A DNA stretch of 20,693 nucleotides from Actinomycetota bacterium (GTDB lineage Bacteria; Actinomycetota; UBA4738): the NCBI GenBank assembly GCA_005885015.1, contig VAYG01000002.1, positions 2,382 to 23,074 of the forward strand, read 5' to 3'. The position numbers and the translations under genes were made by a program. A model generated the notes under the pieces. The model made no database searches. It had not been told where the DNA came from and saw only the letters and a program-made list of their open reading frames with translations. Positions 1-7,818 of the stretch are shown one piece after another; the first letter of the stretch is position 1; every line of letters begins with the position of its first letter.

Positions 1-354
1 ATCGAGGCCGTCACCTACCGGCTCGGTCCCCACTCCACGGCCGACGACGCGGGCCGGTACCGGTCGGAGGACGAGGTGAAGGCGTGGAGGACGCGGGACC
101 CCATCCAGCGGTACCGGCGGTGGTTGGAGGCGGCCGGGATCGCCGACGGCCCGTACTTCGAGTCGGTCGAGCAGGAGGCCAAGGAGTTCGCCCACCGCAT
201 GCGGACCGGGGTGATCGGATCGGACCCCCGTCCGGTGGCGGAGATGTTCGAGTGGGTCTTCGCGGACCTTCCCCCTCACCTCGCCCGCCAACGGGAGGAA
301 GCGCTCCGCATGGCCGGTGAGGACATCGCGACGCGCGGGGGGACCGATGGCTGA
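1..354 (+). CDS. 2-oxoacid dehydrogenase E1 component, alpha subunit (3' part only)
   Basis: This is the C-terminal part of a thiamine-diphosphate-dependent E1 alpha subunit (pyruvate or branched-chain 2-oxoacid dehydrogenase); the gene enters from the left edge. The frame is open from base 1 and begins IEAVTYRLGPHSTADD, the characteristic E1 alpha segment with the GPHSTADD loop near the active site, followed by RYRSEDEV and a helical tail typical of the family. About 117 residues are visible; the ThDP-binding motif would lie upstream. The TGA stop at 352-354 overlaps the ATG of E1 beta by 8 bases, and E1 beta and E2 follow, so this is the standard E1a-E1b-E2 operon. The substrate (pyruvate, or branched-chain 2-oxoacids) cannot be decided from this fragment. 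The family call is firm. Confidence 0.9.
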   Translation: MEAVTYRLGPHSTADDAGRYRSEDEVKAWRTRDPIQRYRRWLEAAGIADGPYFESVEQEAKEFAHRMRTGVIGSDPRPVAEMFEWVFADLPPHLARQREEALRMAGEDIATRGGTDG

Positions 355-1327
355 GATCACCCTGGTCAAAGCCCTCAACCAGGCCCTCCGGGACGCCCTG
401 GCCGAGGACGACCGAGCCCTCGTGCTCGGCGAGGACGTGGGCCGGCTCGGCGGCGTGTTCCGGGTCACCGACGGTCTCCAGGACGAGTTCGGGACGGGGC
501 GGGTGTTCGACACCCCCCTCGCAGAGTCGGCCATCGCCGGCGTCTCCCTGGGGATGGCCCTCGCCGGATGGCATCCCGTCTCGGAGATGCAGTTCGACGG
601 CTTCTCCTATCCCGCGCTCGACCAGGTCATCAGCCACATCGCCAAGTACCGGTTCCGGTCCAGAGGGCGTCAGCCCGTCCCGCTGGTGATCCGGATCCCC
701 TACGCCGGCGGGGTCGGCGCGGCCGAGCACCACTCGGAGAGCCCGGAGGCCTACTACGCTCACACTGCGGGACTGAAGGTCGTGGTGCCGTCCTCGCCGG
801 TCGACGCCTACCACCTGCTCCGAAGTTCCATCGCGGACCCGGACCCCGTGATCTTCTTCGAACCGAAGAGCCGGTACTGGTCGAAGGAGGACGGCGAGCT
901 CTCCACGAATGGGGCGCCTCCCATCGGCACCGGCAGGATCGTCCGCCCGGGCACCGACTGCACGGTCGTCTCCTACGGGGCCATGGTGGCACGGTCGCTG
1001 GCGGCGGCGGCTCGGGCGTCGGAGGAACAGGGCATCGAGGTTCAGGTGGTGGACCTGCGCTCCCTGGTGCCCCTGGACCTCGACCTGCTGTCCGAGTCCG
1101 TGCGCCGGACCGGGCGGGCCGTGGTGGTCCACGAGGCCCCCATGACGGCGGGGTTCGGAGCCGAGGTGGTGGCTCGCATCGTCGAGGACTGCTTCGACTA
1201 CCTCGAGGCCCCCGTCCTTCGTGTGACCGGTTGGGACATCCCATACCCACCCGCCACGCTGGAATCCCACTACCTGCCGAGCGTCGACCGGGTGCTCGGC
1301 GCGATCGAGCGGGTCACCGGCTACTGA
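347..1327 (+). CDS. 2-oxoacid dehydrogenase E1 component, beta subunit
   Basis: A 326-residue transketolase-like beta subunit, the usual length. It pairs with E1 alpha to decarboxylate a 2-oxoacid on ThDP and pass the acyl group to the E2 lipoyl arm. Visible landmarks are the start MAEITLVKALNQAL, LGEDVG near residue 30, DTPLAESAIAG near 60, the central EMQFDGFSYPALDQ, HHSESPEAYYAHTAGLKVV, and a C-terminal transketolase domain (DLRSLVPLDLD, VVVHEAPMTAGFGAEV). The ATG at 347 is chosen because it matches the family N terminus and lies a few bases after a G-rich stretch resembling a ribosome site; an upstream GTG at 317 would add ten non-family residues. It overlaps E1 alpha by 8 bases, and its TGA shares one base with the ATG of E2, so all three are probably translationally coupled. 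Nothing appears to be missing. Confidence 0.95.
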   Translation: MAEITLVKALNQALRDALAEDDRALVLGEDVGRLGGVFRVTDGLQDEFGTGRVFDTPLAESAIAGVSLGMALAGWHPVSEMQFDGFSYPALDQVISHIAKYRFRSRGRQPVPLVIRIPYAGGVGAAEHHSESPEAYYAHTAGLKVVVPSSPVDAYHLLRSSIADPDPVIFFEPKSRYWSKEDGELSTNGAPPIGTGRIVRPGTDCTVVSYGAMVARSLAAAARASEEQGIEVQVVDLRSLVPLDLDLLSESVRRTGRAVVVHEAPMTAGFGAEVVARIVEDCFDYLEAPVLRVTGWDIPYPPATLESHYLPSVDRVLGAIERVTGY

Positions 1328-2509
1328 TGCCTGCGCGCGAGTTCCTGTTGCCGGACCTGGGCGAGGGCCTAGACGAGGCCGAGGTGGTGGCCTGGCGGGT
1401 CTCCCAGGGAGACACCGTCGAGCTGAACCAGACCCTGGTCGAGGTCAACACGGCCAAGGCCCTGGTGGAGATTCCCTCTCCATGGGAAGGCGTGGTGGAC
1501 AAGCTCCACGCCGCCGAGGGCGACGTGGTGAAGGTGGGCCAGCCGCTGGTGACCATCCAGGTGGAGGGGGCCGAGGAGCCGGAGGCGCGTCCGAAGCGAC
1601 GGGCCATGCTCGTCGGATACGGCGTCGAGGAGGAGGAGGAGAAGGAGCAGGGGCCGCCGCCGGCCCGGGTCCCCGCCGCAGCCCGCGGCGACGGACGCGC
1701 GGCGCCCGTCCCCGCTTCGCCCCCCGTCCGCCGCCTGGCCAAGGAGATGGGCGTGGAGCTGGCGGCAGTGGCCGGCACCGGTCCGGGCGGCCGGGTGACC
1801 CGCGAGGACGTCCTGGCGGCCGCCTCTGGAGCGGGACCGGCGCTGGAGCCCGGCGACGAACGCATCCCCGTCCGGGGAGTGCGCCGACTGACCGCCGAGA
1901 AGATGGCCCGGTCGGCCCGGGAGATCCCGCACGTCACCACGTTCCTCACCGTCGACGCCATCAATCTGGAGGCGTTCCGCCAGGAGCTCCAGCAGGAGAC
2001 GGGCAGCCGCATCACGGCCCTCCCGGTGGTGGTGCGGGCCTTCGTGGAAGTCGTGAAGGAGCACCGGGCGCTGAACGCCACCTTCGACGCCGAGGCCTCC
2101 GAGATCATCCTGCGCGGCGACGTCAACGTGGGGATCGCCACCGACACCGAGCGAGGTCTACTGGTGCCGGTGGTGCGGCACGCCGACGGCCTGGGCATCG
2201 TGGAGCTGGCCGGGGAGATCGCCAGGCTGGTCCGGGCCGCCAGGGAAGGACGCTCGTCGCCCCAGGAGCTCTCGGGCGGGACCGTGACGGTCACCAACGT
2301 GGGCTCGTTCGGTGCGGAGTACGGCACGCCGAGGAGTCGTGGAGCCGCGGGCGCTGGTGGTCGACGGCATGGTCGAGGCCCGGCCCGCGGTCACGCTCTC
2401 CCTGTCGTTCGACCACCGCGTCCTGGACGGGGCCGAGGCGGGGCGGGCCATGCGTGCCCTGGGGGAGATGCTGGAGAGCCCGTTCCGGTTGGGCTCGCTC
2501 CCCCGCTAG
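1327..2509 (+). CDS. Dihydrolipoamide acyltransferase (E2), broken by an internal deletion and frameshift
   Basis: E2 core of the 2-oxoacid dehydrogenase complex. The N-terminal lipoyl domain (residues 1-80) has its lipoylated lysine in NTAKALVEIPSP. An acidic and proline-rich linker follows, then a peripheral-subunit-binding domain (SPPVRRLAKEMGVEL to GGRVTREDVLA), then the acyltransferase domain from about residue 185. The frame from the ATG at 1327 is normal up to VGSFGAEYGTP (about 2331). Family members then continue IINPPEVAILG, which is absent. The remaining C terminus, including the catalytic motif SFDHRVLDG, continues in the +2 frame to the TAG at 2507. Restoring about 41 bases gives 407 residues, a normal length. 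As written, the starting frame runs to a TGA at 2527-2529 and yields a 400-residue protein without the active site. This is either a pseudogene or, more likely, an assembly error. Confidence 0.85.
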
Positions 2510-2525
2510 CCGGCGCGGCCGCGGC

Positions 2526-3437
2526 GTGAAGATCGTCTCGCTCCTGCCATCCGCCACCGAGATCGTCTTCGCCCTGGGGCTGGGGGACGACCTCGAAGGC
2601 GTTACCTACGAGTGCGACTTCCCCGCCGAGGCTCGAACCAAGCGCGTGGTGTCCACCACTGCATTGGGCGTGGACGGGATCAGTTCCGCGGGGGAGATCG
2701 ACCGGCTCGTGGCTTCGTTCATGGAACGCGAGGAACCGATCTACGTCCTGGACAAGGAGGTCATCCAGCGGATCCAGCCCGACCTCATCCTGGCCCAGGA
2801 CCTGTGCCGGGTGTGCGCCGTGCCCTCGGGCCAGGTCGAGGACGCCCTGGCCGAGTTGGGCTGCTCGTCGCGCGTCCTCTCGCTCGATCCGAACATCATC
2901 GACGACGTCATCGACTGCATCGGCGCGGTGGGCAAGGCCACCGGGGCCGAGCAACGAGCCGATCAGCTGACGGGTGGATTGCGGCGACGGTTGGAGCGGG
3001 TCCGTTCGGTGTCGGATGGCCTTCGCACCGTCCCCACGCTCTGCCTGGAGTGGAGCGACCCGCCGTTCGCCGCCGGGCACTGGATCCCGGGCATGGTCGA
3101 GATCGCCGGAGGGGTCCACCTCCTCAACCCGCCTGGGAGACCGTCCCGGCGGGTCTCGTGGAGCGATGTCGCGGAGGCGGCCCCCGAGGTGGCCGTGTTC
3201 ATGCCGTGCGGGTACGGCCCCGAGGAGGCCCAGGCGGAGGCCGACGACCTGTTCCAGGTGGAGGCGTTCGCCGACACGCCGGCCGCGCGCAACGGACGAG
3301 TGTTCGCGGTGGACGCTTCGTCGTTCTTCTCGCGGCCCGGACCGAGGATCGTCGATGGTTTGGAGATCCTGGCGTGGGCCATCCACACCGAGGCCTTCCC
3401 CGCACCACCGGCAGGCCGGGTGGCCAGGCTCCGCTGA
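2526..3437 (+). CDS. Cobalamin-binding-like protein (BtuF/periplasmic-binding fold, no signal peptide)
   Basis: A 303-residue protein of the helical-backbone metal receptor family (PF01497, BtuF/FhuD type). It starts VKIVSLLPSATEIVFALG, the family signature, and contains LVGVT-like (DDLEGVTYECDFP), QPDLILAQDLCRVCAV, and a second lobe with WIPGMVEIAGG and RIVDGLEILAWAIH. There is no signal peptide or lipobox before the fold, so it is likely cytoplasmic. Such proteins are commonly annotated as cobalamin-binding, but the ligand is not shown by the sequence. The GTG at 2526 fits the family N terminus, although no clear ribosome site precedes it. It lies 16 bases after the native E2 stop and is probably co-transcribed with the dehydrogenase genes. 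Its stop directly abuts the stop of the convergent AI-2E gene. Two CxxC-like cysteines (LCRVC) near residue 95 are noticeable. Confidence 0.82.
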   Translation: MKIVSLLPSATEIVFALGLGDDLEGVTYECDFPAEARTKRVVSTTALGVDGISSAGEIDRLVASFMEREEPIYVLDKEVIQRIQPDLILAQDLCRVCAVPSGQVEDALAELGCSSRVLSLDPNIIDDVIDCIGAVGKATGAEQRADQLTGGLRRRLERVRSVSDGLRTVPTLCLEWSDPPFAAGHWIPGMVEIAGGVHLLNPPGRPSRRVSWSDVAEAAPEVAVFMPCGYGPEEAQAEADDLFQVEAFADTPAARNGRVFAVDASSFFSRPGPRIVDGLEILAWAIHTEAFPAPPAGRVARLR

Positions 3438-3453
3438 TCAGGGCAGCGAGCCT
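3426..3453. terminator. Hairpin straddling two convergent stop codons
   Basis: Arms AGGCT-c-CGCTG (3426-3436) and CAGCG-AGCCT (3444-3453) form a 10-bp stem with one bulged C and a 7-base loop containing both stop codons. There is no T-tract on either side. A bidirectional terminator is inferred from the position. Confidence 0.45.
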
Positions 3454-4514
3454 TCGGGCAGTTCCTCCTCGGCCGGCTCGGGAACCTCCGACCGAGGGCG
3501 CAGCCACACGTCCCGCACCACCACCTTCGCCGCAGCGGCCAACGGCAACGCCAGCAGGGCCCCGGCGAAGCCCGCCAGACTTCCCCCGATCAACACGCTG
3601 ACGATCACCGCCGCCGGCGAAAGGTCCACGGCCTTCCTCATCACCCGAGGCACGATGAGGTAGTTCTCCACCTGCTGGTACACGATGAAGTACGCGACCG
3701 TGGCGATCCCGTCGGCGACGGAGGAGAAGAAGGCCACGATGACCGCGGCCAGGGCACCCAGCGTGGCTCCAACGGTGGGGATGAGGTCGGTGATGGCCAC
3801 CCAGATCGCCAGGGCGGCGGCGAAGGGGATGCCGAAGATCCGCAGGAACACGACCGAGGCGACGCCCGCGATGATGGACACCGCGATGTTCCCGGACACG
3901 TATCCTCCGATGCGCTGGAGCGACTCCTCGAACATCAGGCGGTTCCGTTCGCTGTAGTCACCGCGGAACAGCCGCTCGATGCTCTGCTCGGTCTTGGGAA
4001 GAGTCAGCAGGAAGTAGATGGTCAGGATCGAGATCGTCAAGAGATTGAAGATCAGGCTGGCCACGCTCTTGGTGATGCCGAGGATCCTGCCCAGCGAGGA
4101 GGAGGCCAGGCTGGGCAGACGGTCGGTGAGCTCCTTCAGCTTCGTGGAGAGGTGGTACTTGCGCTCGAAGTCCCCGAACCAGCCCTGCGAAGTCTGCAGC
4201 CGGTTCACGTACCCCGGGATGTCGGAGGCGAGCTGGCGGACCTCCTTGACCAGTGGAGGGATCACGAGCAGGGCGAACACCAACAGGAAGCCCACCATGA
4301 CCAGGAAGATCAGCATCACGGCCCATCCCCTGGAGATGTGGATCCGCTGGAGGCGCCGGACGGCCGGGTCAAGCCCCACGGCCAGCACGGCCGCCACGAC
4401 CACCAGGAGCAGCGTGGCCCGAACCGCCCACGCCGCAGCCACCAGGATCAGGACGGTCACCACCGTGAGCGTGGCCCGGGCGTAGTGGCCCATTGGCGGC
4501 AGGTTCCCGGCCAT
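3438..4514 (-). CDS. AI-2E family transporter (multi-pass membrane protein)
   Basis: A 358-residue integral membrane protein of the AI-2E transporter family (PF01594; named after TqsA/YdiK-type proteins, with true substrates mostly unknown). Two closely spaced N-terminal hydrophobic segments (about residues 15-50) are followed by a helix around 64-89. A soluble stretch (about 95-150, with PGYVNRLQTSQGWFGDFERK) follows, then several C-terminal helices with the family landmarks GGYVSGNIAVSIIAGV, AITDLIPTVGATLGALAA, and VYQQVENYLIVPRVMRKAVDLSP. The C terminus is an acidic cytoplasmic tail. The start at 4514 gives a complete family N terminus; a second ATG at 4493 is possible, and neither has a clear ribosome site. 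It stands alone on this strand, and its stop abuts the stop of the gene to its left. Autoinducer transport should not be assumed. Confidence 0.9.
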   Translation of the reverse strand: MAGNLPPMGHYARATLTVVTVLILVAAAWAVRATLLLVVVAAVLAVGLDPAVRRLQRIHISRGWAVMLIFLVMVGFLLVFALLVIPPLVKEVRQLASDIPGYVNRLQTSQGWFGDFERKYHLSTKLKELTDRLPSLASSSLGRILGITKSVASLIFNLLTISILTIYFLLTLPKTEQSIERLFRGDYSERNRLMFEESLQRIGGYVSGNIAVSIIAGVASVVFLRIFGIPFAAALAIWVAITDLIPTVGATLGALAAVIVAFFSSVADGIATVAYFIVYQQVENYLIVPRVMRKAVDLSPAAVIVSVLIGGSLAGFAGALLALPLAAAAKVVVRDVWLRPRSEVPEPAEEELPEGSLP

Positions 4515-4575
4515 GCCCCGTACTGTCGGGCCTGCGGGGGCCTGAATCCAGCACTCTCGGCCGCCCCCCTCCGAG

Positions 4576-4605
4576 TTGAGGACCGGGGACGGTGCCCGGT
4601 ACGGT
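4576..4605 (+). promoter_or_regulatory. Candidate sigma-70-type promoter giving a leaderless mRNA
   Basis: TTGAGG (4576-4581), an 18-base spacer and TACGGT (4600-4605) lie 7 bases before the ATG at 4613. The predicted transcription start is therefore on or next to the start codon. No Shine-Dalgarno sequence is present, which fits leaderless translation. Confidence 0.5.
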
Positions 4606-4612
4606 GGGCGGC

Positions 4613-4825
4613 ATGCCGCCCAGGCAGAACGCGGTCGCTCCCGGCGACGTGGGGAAGCGGGTCTCGTTCCAGTACGAGCTGCCGAACGGGTACGTGGGGG
4701 AGGCCGTGGGGATCCTCGAGGCCTGGGACGAGCCGGCGAACACCTACCTGGTGCGGAACCGGGACGGCGAGCTGGTCAGGGTGCCCGCTCTGGGTGTTCG
4801 CTACGGCAAGGTCATCGGCCGCTGA
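4613..4825 (+). CDS. Small SH3-like beta-barrel protein (Rv0428c N-terminal-domain type)
   Basis: A 70-residue protein: MPPRQNAVAPGDVGKRVSF, then alternating beta-strand patterns (YELPNGYVGEAVGILEAW, TYLVRNRDGELVRVPA) and GVRYGKVIGR. The pattern resembles the small SH3-like domain found at the N terminus of actinobacterial Rv0428c-like acetyltransferases, here standing alone without the GNAT domain. That is my recognition from memory and is moderately certain. The function is unknown. The ATG at 4613 is preferred over the in-frame GTG at 4592 because a promoter-like TACGGT lies between them and would exclude the GTG from the transcript. It is divergent from the AI-2E gene (98 bases between starts) and convergent with the response regulator (18 bases between stops). 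Confidence 0.72.
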   Translation: MPPRQNAVAPGDVGKRVSFQYELPNGYVGEAVGILEAWDEPANTYLVRNRDGELVRVPALGVRYGKVIGR

Positions 4826-4853
4826 AGCGCCCCCAATGACAGGTCAGACGGCC
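4817..4853. terminator. Hairpin straddling two convergent stop codons
   Basis: GGCCGCTGA (4817-4825) pairs with TCAG-a-CGGCC (4844-4853), giving a 9-bp stem with one bulged A and an 18-base loop. Both arms contain the stop codons of the flanking convergent genes. There is no T-tract; a bidirectional terminator is inferred. Confidence 0.4.
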
Positions 4854-5227
4854 CCGTTCCTGGTGACCGTCTCCCCGACCATCCGCAGCAGGTCCTCCAT
4901 GTCGAAGGGCTTCGCCAGGAACCAGCCGGCGCCCATCTCCAGAGCCCGCGCCTGGTCCTGCACGCCGGCCACGGCCGACACCAGGATGACGTGGGGCCGC
5001 TGGTCGTCCGGCAGCTCCCTGGCCTCGGCCAGGACCGACCACCCGTCGACGTGCGGCAGCATGAGATCCAGGAGGACCACGTCCGGCTCGAAGGAATGCA
5101 GCGCCTCGATGGCGGTCCGGCCCTCGAAGGCCACTTCCACCTCGTAGCCCTCGCTCTCCAAGTTGAACTGCTCGACCCACGCCAGGTCGGCTTCGTCTTC
5201 CACGATGAGGACCCGTGCTCGTGCCAT
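4844..5227 (-). CDS. Single-domain response regulator (CheY-like receiver)
   Basis: A 127-residue receiver domain with no output domain. All key residues are present: the acidic pair E10/D11 (LIVEDE), phospho-acceptor D54 (VVLLDLMLP), S84 (VILVSAVAG) and K106 (FLAKPFD). It should be phosphorylated by a histidine kinase that is not encoded in the window, and it probably acts through protein contacts rather than DNA. It follows purM on the same strand after 97 bases, a gap larger than any junction inside the purine cluster, and that gap contains a possible -10 element, so it may be transcribed separately. The ATG at 5227 gives the canonical RVLIVEDE start of a receiver. Its functional link to purine synthesis, if any, is not evident. 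Confidence 0.93.
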   Translation of the reverse strand: MARARVLIVEDEADLAWVEQFNLESEGYEVEVAFEGRTAIEALHSFEPDVVLLDLMLPHVDGWSVLAEARELPDDQRPHVILVSAVAGVQDQARALEMGAGWFLAKPFDMEDLLRMVGETVTRNGAV

Positions 5228-5324
5228 CCGCTTGCGCCCCCACGTAGGTCAGGGAGGTACGGGCCGCTCCGAAGGGGTCCGGGGGCCCGGGTGAACCCAT
5301 ACTTATACCCTGTCCGCAGCCCTT
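5228..5324 (-). promoter_or_regulatory. purM/response-regulator spacer with possible promoter
   Basis: On the minus strand, TATAAG (5308-5303) could be a -10 for the response regulator about 75 bases upstream of its ATG. The best -35 (GTTAGA, 16-base spacer) is weak and overlaps the purM stop. A GC-rich imperfect inverted repeat (5275-5298) lies in the would-be leader. No ORF or RNA gene is seen here. Confidence 0.3.
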
Positions 5325-6374
5325 CTAACTGTGGACGAATCGGACTCCGTGTTCGCCGTCGACCTCGCCCACCACCTGGGCCTGATATCCCGCCTCCCGG
5401 CACGTGTCGACGGCAGCGTTCACCCCATCGGCCGGCACGATCACCACCATCCCGATCCCCATGTTCAGCACGTCGAAGAGATCCCGGGGGGCGACGCCGG
5501 CGGCCTCGGCCAGGAACGGGAAGATCGGCGGGGGCGTCCACGTACCGGTGTCGACCCGGGCCCCCAGTCCGTCCGGGAGGGCCCTGGGCAGGTTCTCCGC
5601 CCATCCCCCGCCGGTGATGTGGGCGCAGCTCCGGGCCAGCCCGGCGTCTCGGAGAGCGAGCACCACCGGGACGTAGATCGCCGTCGGCTGGAGGAGCTCC
5701 TCTCCGAGCGTCCGGCCCAGCGCCGGCACCACATCGTCCAACGAGCGCCCGCCGTCCAGGAGGAACCGCCGGACCAGGGAGAACCCGTTGGCGTGCAGGC
5801 CGGTGGAGGGGAGGCCGAGCAGCCCGTCGCCGGCCCGGACCCGGTGTGGGCCGAGGAGCTGCTCCCGCCGGACCGCGCCCACGCAGAACCCAGCCAGGTC
5901 GAAGCGGCCCGCGGTCAGGACGCCCGGATGCTCGGCCGTCTCTCCGCCGAGCAGCGCGCACCCGGCCAGCCGGCATCCCTCGGCCACCCCGGCCACGATC
6001 GAGGCGACCTCCTCCGGCACCACCACCCCCGTCGCCAGGTAGTCCAGGAAGAACAGCGGCTCCCCGCCCGCGCAGGCCACGTCGTTGGCACACATGGCCA
6101 CGAGGTCGATGCCCACGGTCTGCAGCCGGCCGGCCAGGCGAGCCACCTCGAGCTTCGTGCCCACGCCGTCGGTGGCCGCCACCAGCAGCCGCCCGTCTCC
6201 AAGGTCGAAGAGGCCGGCGAACCCGCCCACGCCGGACACCACCTCGGGCCGGGTGACCCGGGCGGAGATGTCCTTGATCAGCTCCACGGCCCGGTGCCCC
6301 GCGCCGAGATCGACTCCGGCCCGGCGGTATGCCTCCTCCCCCGCCGGCGCGCCACCGCCGGGGGAAGGCGTCAC
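5325..6374 (-). CDS. purM: Phosphoribosylformylglycinamidine cyclo-ligase (AIR synthetase)
   Basis: PurM closes FGAM to AIR using ATP, the fifth step of purine synthesis, in the cytoplasm. The 349-residue protein is close to the usual 345. Landmarks include GVGGFAGLFDL, the ATP/metal-site ATDGVGTKLEVA, MCANDVACAGGEPLFFLDY, GGETAEHPG (usually GGETAEMPG), STGLHANGFSLVR, HITGGGWAENLPR and LNMGIGMVVIV. The GTG at 6374 is chosen because it overlaps the purF TGA as GTGA and leaves a short N-terminal extension before the family core (AYRRAGVDLGAGHRAVELIK). It is the last purine gene of the cluster. It appears complete. Confidence 0.96.
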   Translation of the reverse strand: MTPSPGGGAPAGEEAYRRAGVDLGAGHRAVELIKDISARVTRPEVVSGVGGFAGLFDLGDGRLLVAATDGVGTKLEVARLAGRLQTVGIDLVAMCANDVACAGGEPLFFLDYLATGVVVPEEVASIVAGVAEGCRLAGCALLGGETAEHPGVLTAGRFDLAGFCVGAVRREQLLGPHRVRAGDGLLGLPSTGLHANGFSLVRRFLLDGGRSLDDVVPALGRTLGEELLQPTAIYVPVVLALRDAGLARSCAHITGGGWAENLPRALPDGLGARVDTGTWTPPPIFPFLAEAAGVAPRDLFDVLNMGIGMVVIVPADGVNAAVDTCREAGYQAQVVGEVDGEHGVRFVHS

Positions 6375-7804
6375 AGGCGTTCGAGGACGAACTTGGAAGG
6401 CTCGGTGTGGCCGACGTCGACCGGATACTCGCCGTCGAAGCAGGCCCGGCAGAAGGCGTCCTTGGGGGCCCACGTGCTCGACACCAGGGCGTCGAGCGAG
6501 AGGTAGGCCAGGGAGTCGGCGCCGACGAAGCGCCGGACCTCGTCGATCGGGCCGCCGGCGGCGATGAGCTCCTGTCGCGTGGACATGTCGATCCCGTAGA
6601 AGCACGGCCACCGGATCGGGGGGCTCACGATCCGCAGGTTGACCTCGGTGGCCCCGGCGTCCCGCAGCAGCTGGACGATCTGGCGCGTCGTGGTCCCCCG
6701 GACGATGGAGTCGTCCACCACCACCAGCCGCTTGCCCGCGATGGCGTCTGGGAGCGGGTTGAGCTTGAGCTTCACCCCACGCTGTCGGAGCGCGGGAGTC
6801 GGTTCGATGAAGGTCCGGCCGATGTACCGGTTCTTGATCAAGCCCTCGCCGTACGGGATCCCGGACTCCTCGGCGAACCCCTGGGCCGCCGAGAAGCCGG
6901 TGTCGGGGATCGGGATGACGAGGTCGGCGTCGGCGGGCGCCTCACGAGCCAGCCGACGACCCATCTCCCGTCGGGTGTCGTGGACGCTGCGGCCGTACAG
7001 GCGGGAGTCGGCCCGGGAGAGGTACACGAACTCGAAGAGGCACAACGCCGCCCGGGGCGAGGGAGCGAAGCGCAGCGACCGGATCCCCCGATCGTCCAGG
7101 GCCACGAGCTCACCCGGCTCGACCTCGCGCACGTAGCTCGCCCCGATGACGTCCAGGGCGCAGGTCTCCGAGGCCAGGCACCAGCCCGAGGGGAGGCGGC
7201 CGATGGCCAGCGGGCGGATGCCGTGGGGATCGCGGGCCCCGAACACCGTCCGCTCGTCCATCATCACGAACGAGAACGCCCCCGACAGGGTGGGAAGCAC
7301 CCGGAGCGCCGCCTCCTCCAGGCCTTGGTCGAGGTGGCGGGCCAGGAGGGTGGCTACCAGGTCCGAGTCGGTGGTGGCGGGACCCCGCCGCCCGGCCTCC
7401 GCTGCCAGCTCCGCCGTGTTGACGAGGTTCCCGTTGTGGCCGAGGGCCAGACCCCGTCCCCCGTTGTTCTTGAAGGAGGGTTGAGCGTTGTCCCAGGTGG
7501 TCGACCCGGTCGTGGAGTAGCGGGTGTGCCCGATGCAGAGATCGCCCTGGAGGGTCGCCAGCGTCCGTTCCTCGAACACCTGCGACACCAGCCCGAGCTC
7601 CCGGTAGACGAGGATGCGCTCGCCGTCCGAGACGGCCATGCCGGCCGATTCCTGTCCGCGGTGTTGAAGGGAGAACAACCCGAAGAAGGTGAGCCTTGCG
7701 ACGTCCTCCCCAGGGGCCCATACCCCGAAGAGGCCACAGGCTTCGCGCGGGCCTTCCCCTCCCACCGTCGCGATCGTAGCACCCACCTCCGACGATGTTG
7801 CCAT
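6371..7804 (-). CDS. purF: Amidophosphoribosyltransferase
   Basis: PurF makes phosphoribosylamine from PRPP and glutamine, the committed and normally feedback-controlled first step. The 477-residue protein has an N-terminal glutamine amidotransferase domain and a C-terminal phosphoribosyltransferase domain. A 22-residue propeptide precedes the nucleophile Cys23 (ACGLFGVW), implying processing as in Bacillus-type enzymes. Also visible are LQHRGQESAG, GHTRYSTTG, GHNGNLVN, the PRPP loop VVVDDSIVRGTT, and cysteines in LCLFEFVY, WPCFYGID and FCRACFDG, matching the four 4Fe-4S ligands of the Bacillus enzyme. The ATG at 7804 lies 14 bases after the proline dehydrogenase stop without a clear ribosome site; an in-frame GTG 39 bases further in is an alternative start. 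The gene overlaps purM by 4 bases. Confidence 0.95.
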   Translation of the reverse strand: MATSSEVGATIATVGGEGPREACGLFGVWAPGEDVARLTFFGLFSLQHRGQESAGMAVSDGERILVYRELGLVSQVFEERTLATLQGDLCIGHTRYSTTGSTTWDNAQPSFKNNGGRGLALGHNGNLVNTAELAAEAGRRGPATTDSDLVATLLARHLDQGLEEAALRVLPTLSGAFSFVMMDERTVFGARDPHGIRPLAIGRLPSGWCLASETCALDVIGASYVREVEPGELVALDDRGIRSLRFAPSPRAALCLFEFVYLSRADSRLYGRSVHDTRREMGRRLAREAPADADLVIPIPDTGFSAAQGFAEESGIPYGEGLIKNRYIGRTFIEPTPALRQRGVKLKLNPLPDAIAGKRLVVVDDSIVRGTTTRQIVQLLRDAGATEVNLRIVSPPIRWPCFYGIDMSTRQELIAAGGPIDEVRRFVGADSLAYLSLDALVSSTWAPKDAFCRACFDGEYPVDVGHTEPSKFVLERL

Positions 7805-7818
7805 CGCAGGTCGGCGGG

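Noticed and set aside
317..346. Start of E1 beta at the GTG at 317
   Set aside because: The extra residues are not family-like, and the ATG at 347 gives the canonical N terminus, within an 8-base overlap.
11..1270. Long open frames antisense to the dehydrogenase genes, and similar long antisense frames across the window
   Set aside because: High-GC third positions produce long stop-free antisense frames. Their translations are Arg/Pro/Gly/His-rich with no recognisable domains, while the opposite strand carries clear families.
1621..1680. GAG-rich and CCG-rich stretch as a repeat element
   Set aside because: It encodes the acidic and proline-rich linker between the lipoyl and binding domains of E2, which is normally of low complexity.
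2300..2529. Programmed ribosomal frameshift in E2
   Set aside because: No slippery heptamer is visible, and a frameshift alone would not supply the missing IINPPEVAILG codons; a deletion explains both facts.
4592..4612. GTG at 4592 as the start of the SH3-like protein
   Set aside because: It would add seven non-conserved residues and lies upstream of the predicted transcription start after TACGGT.
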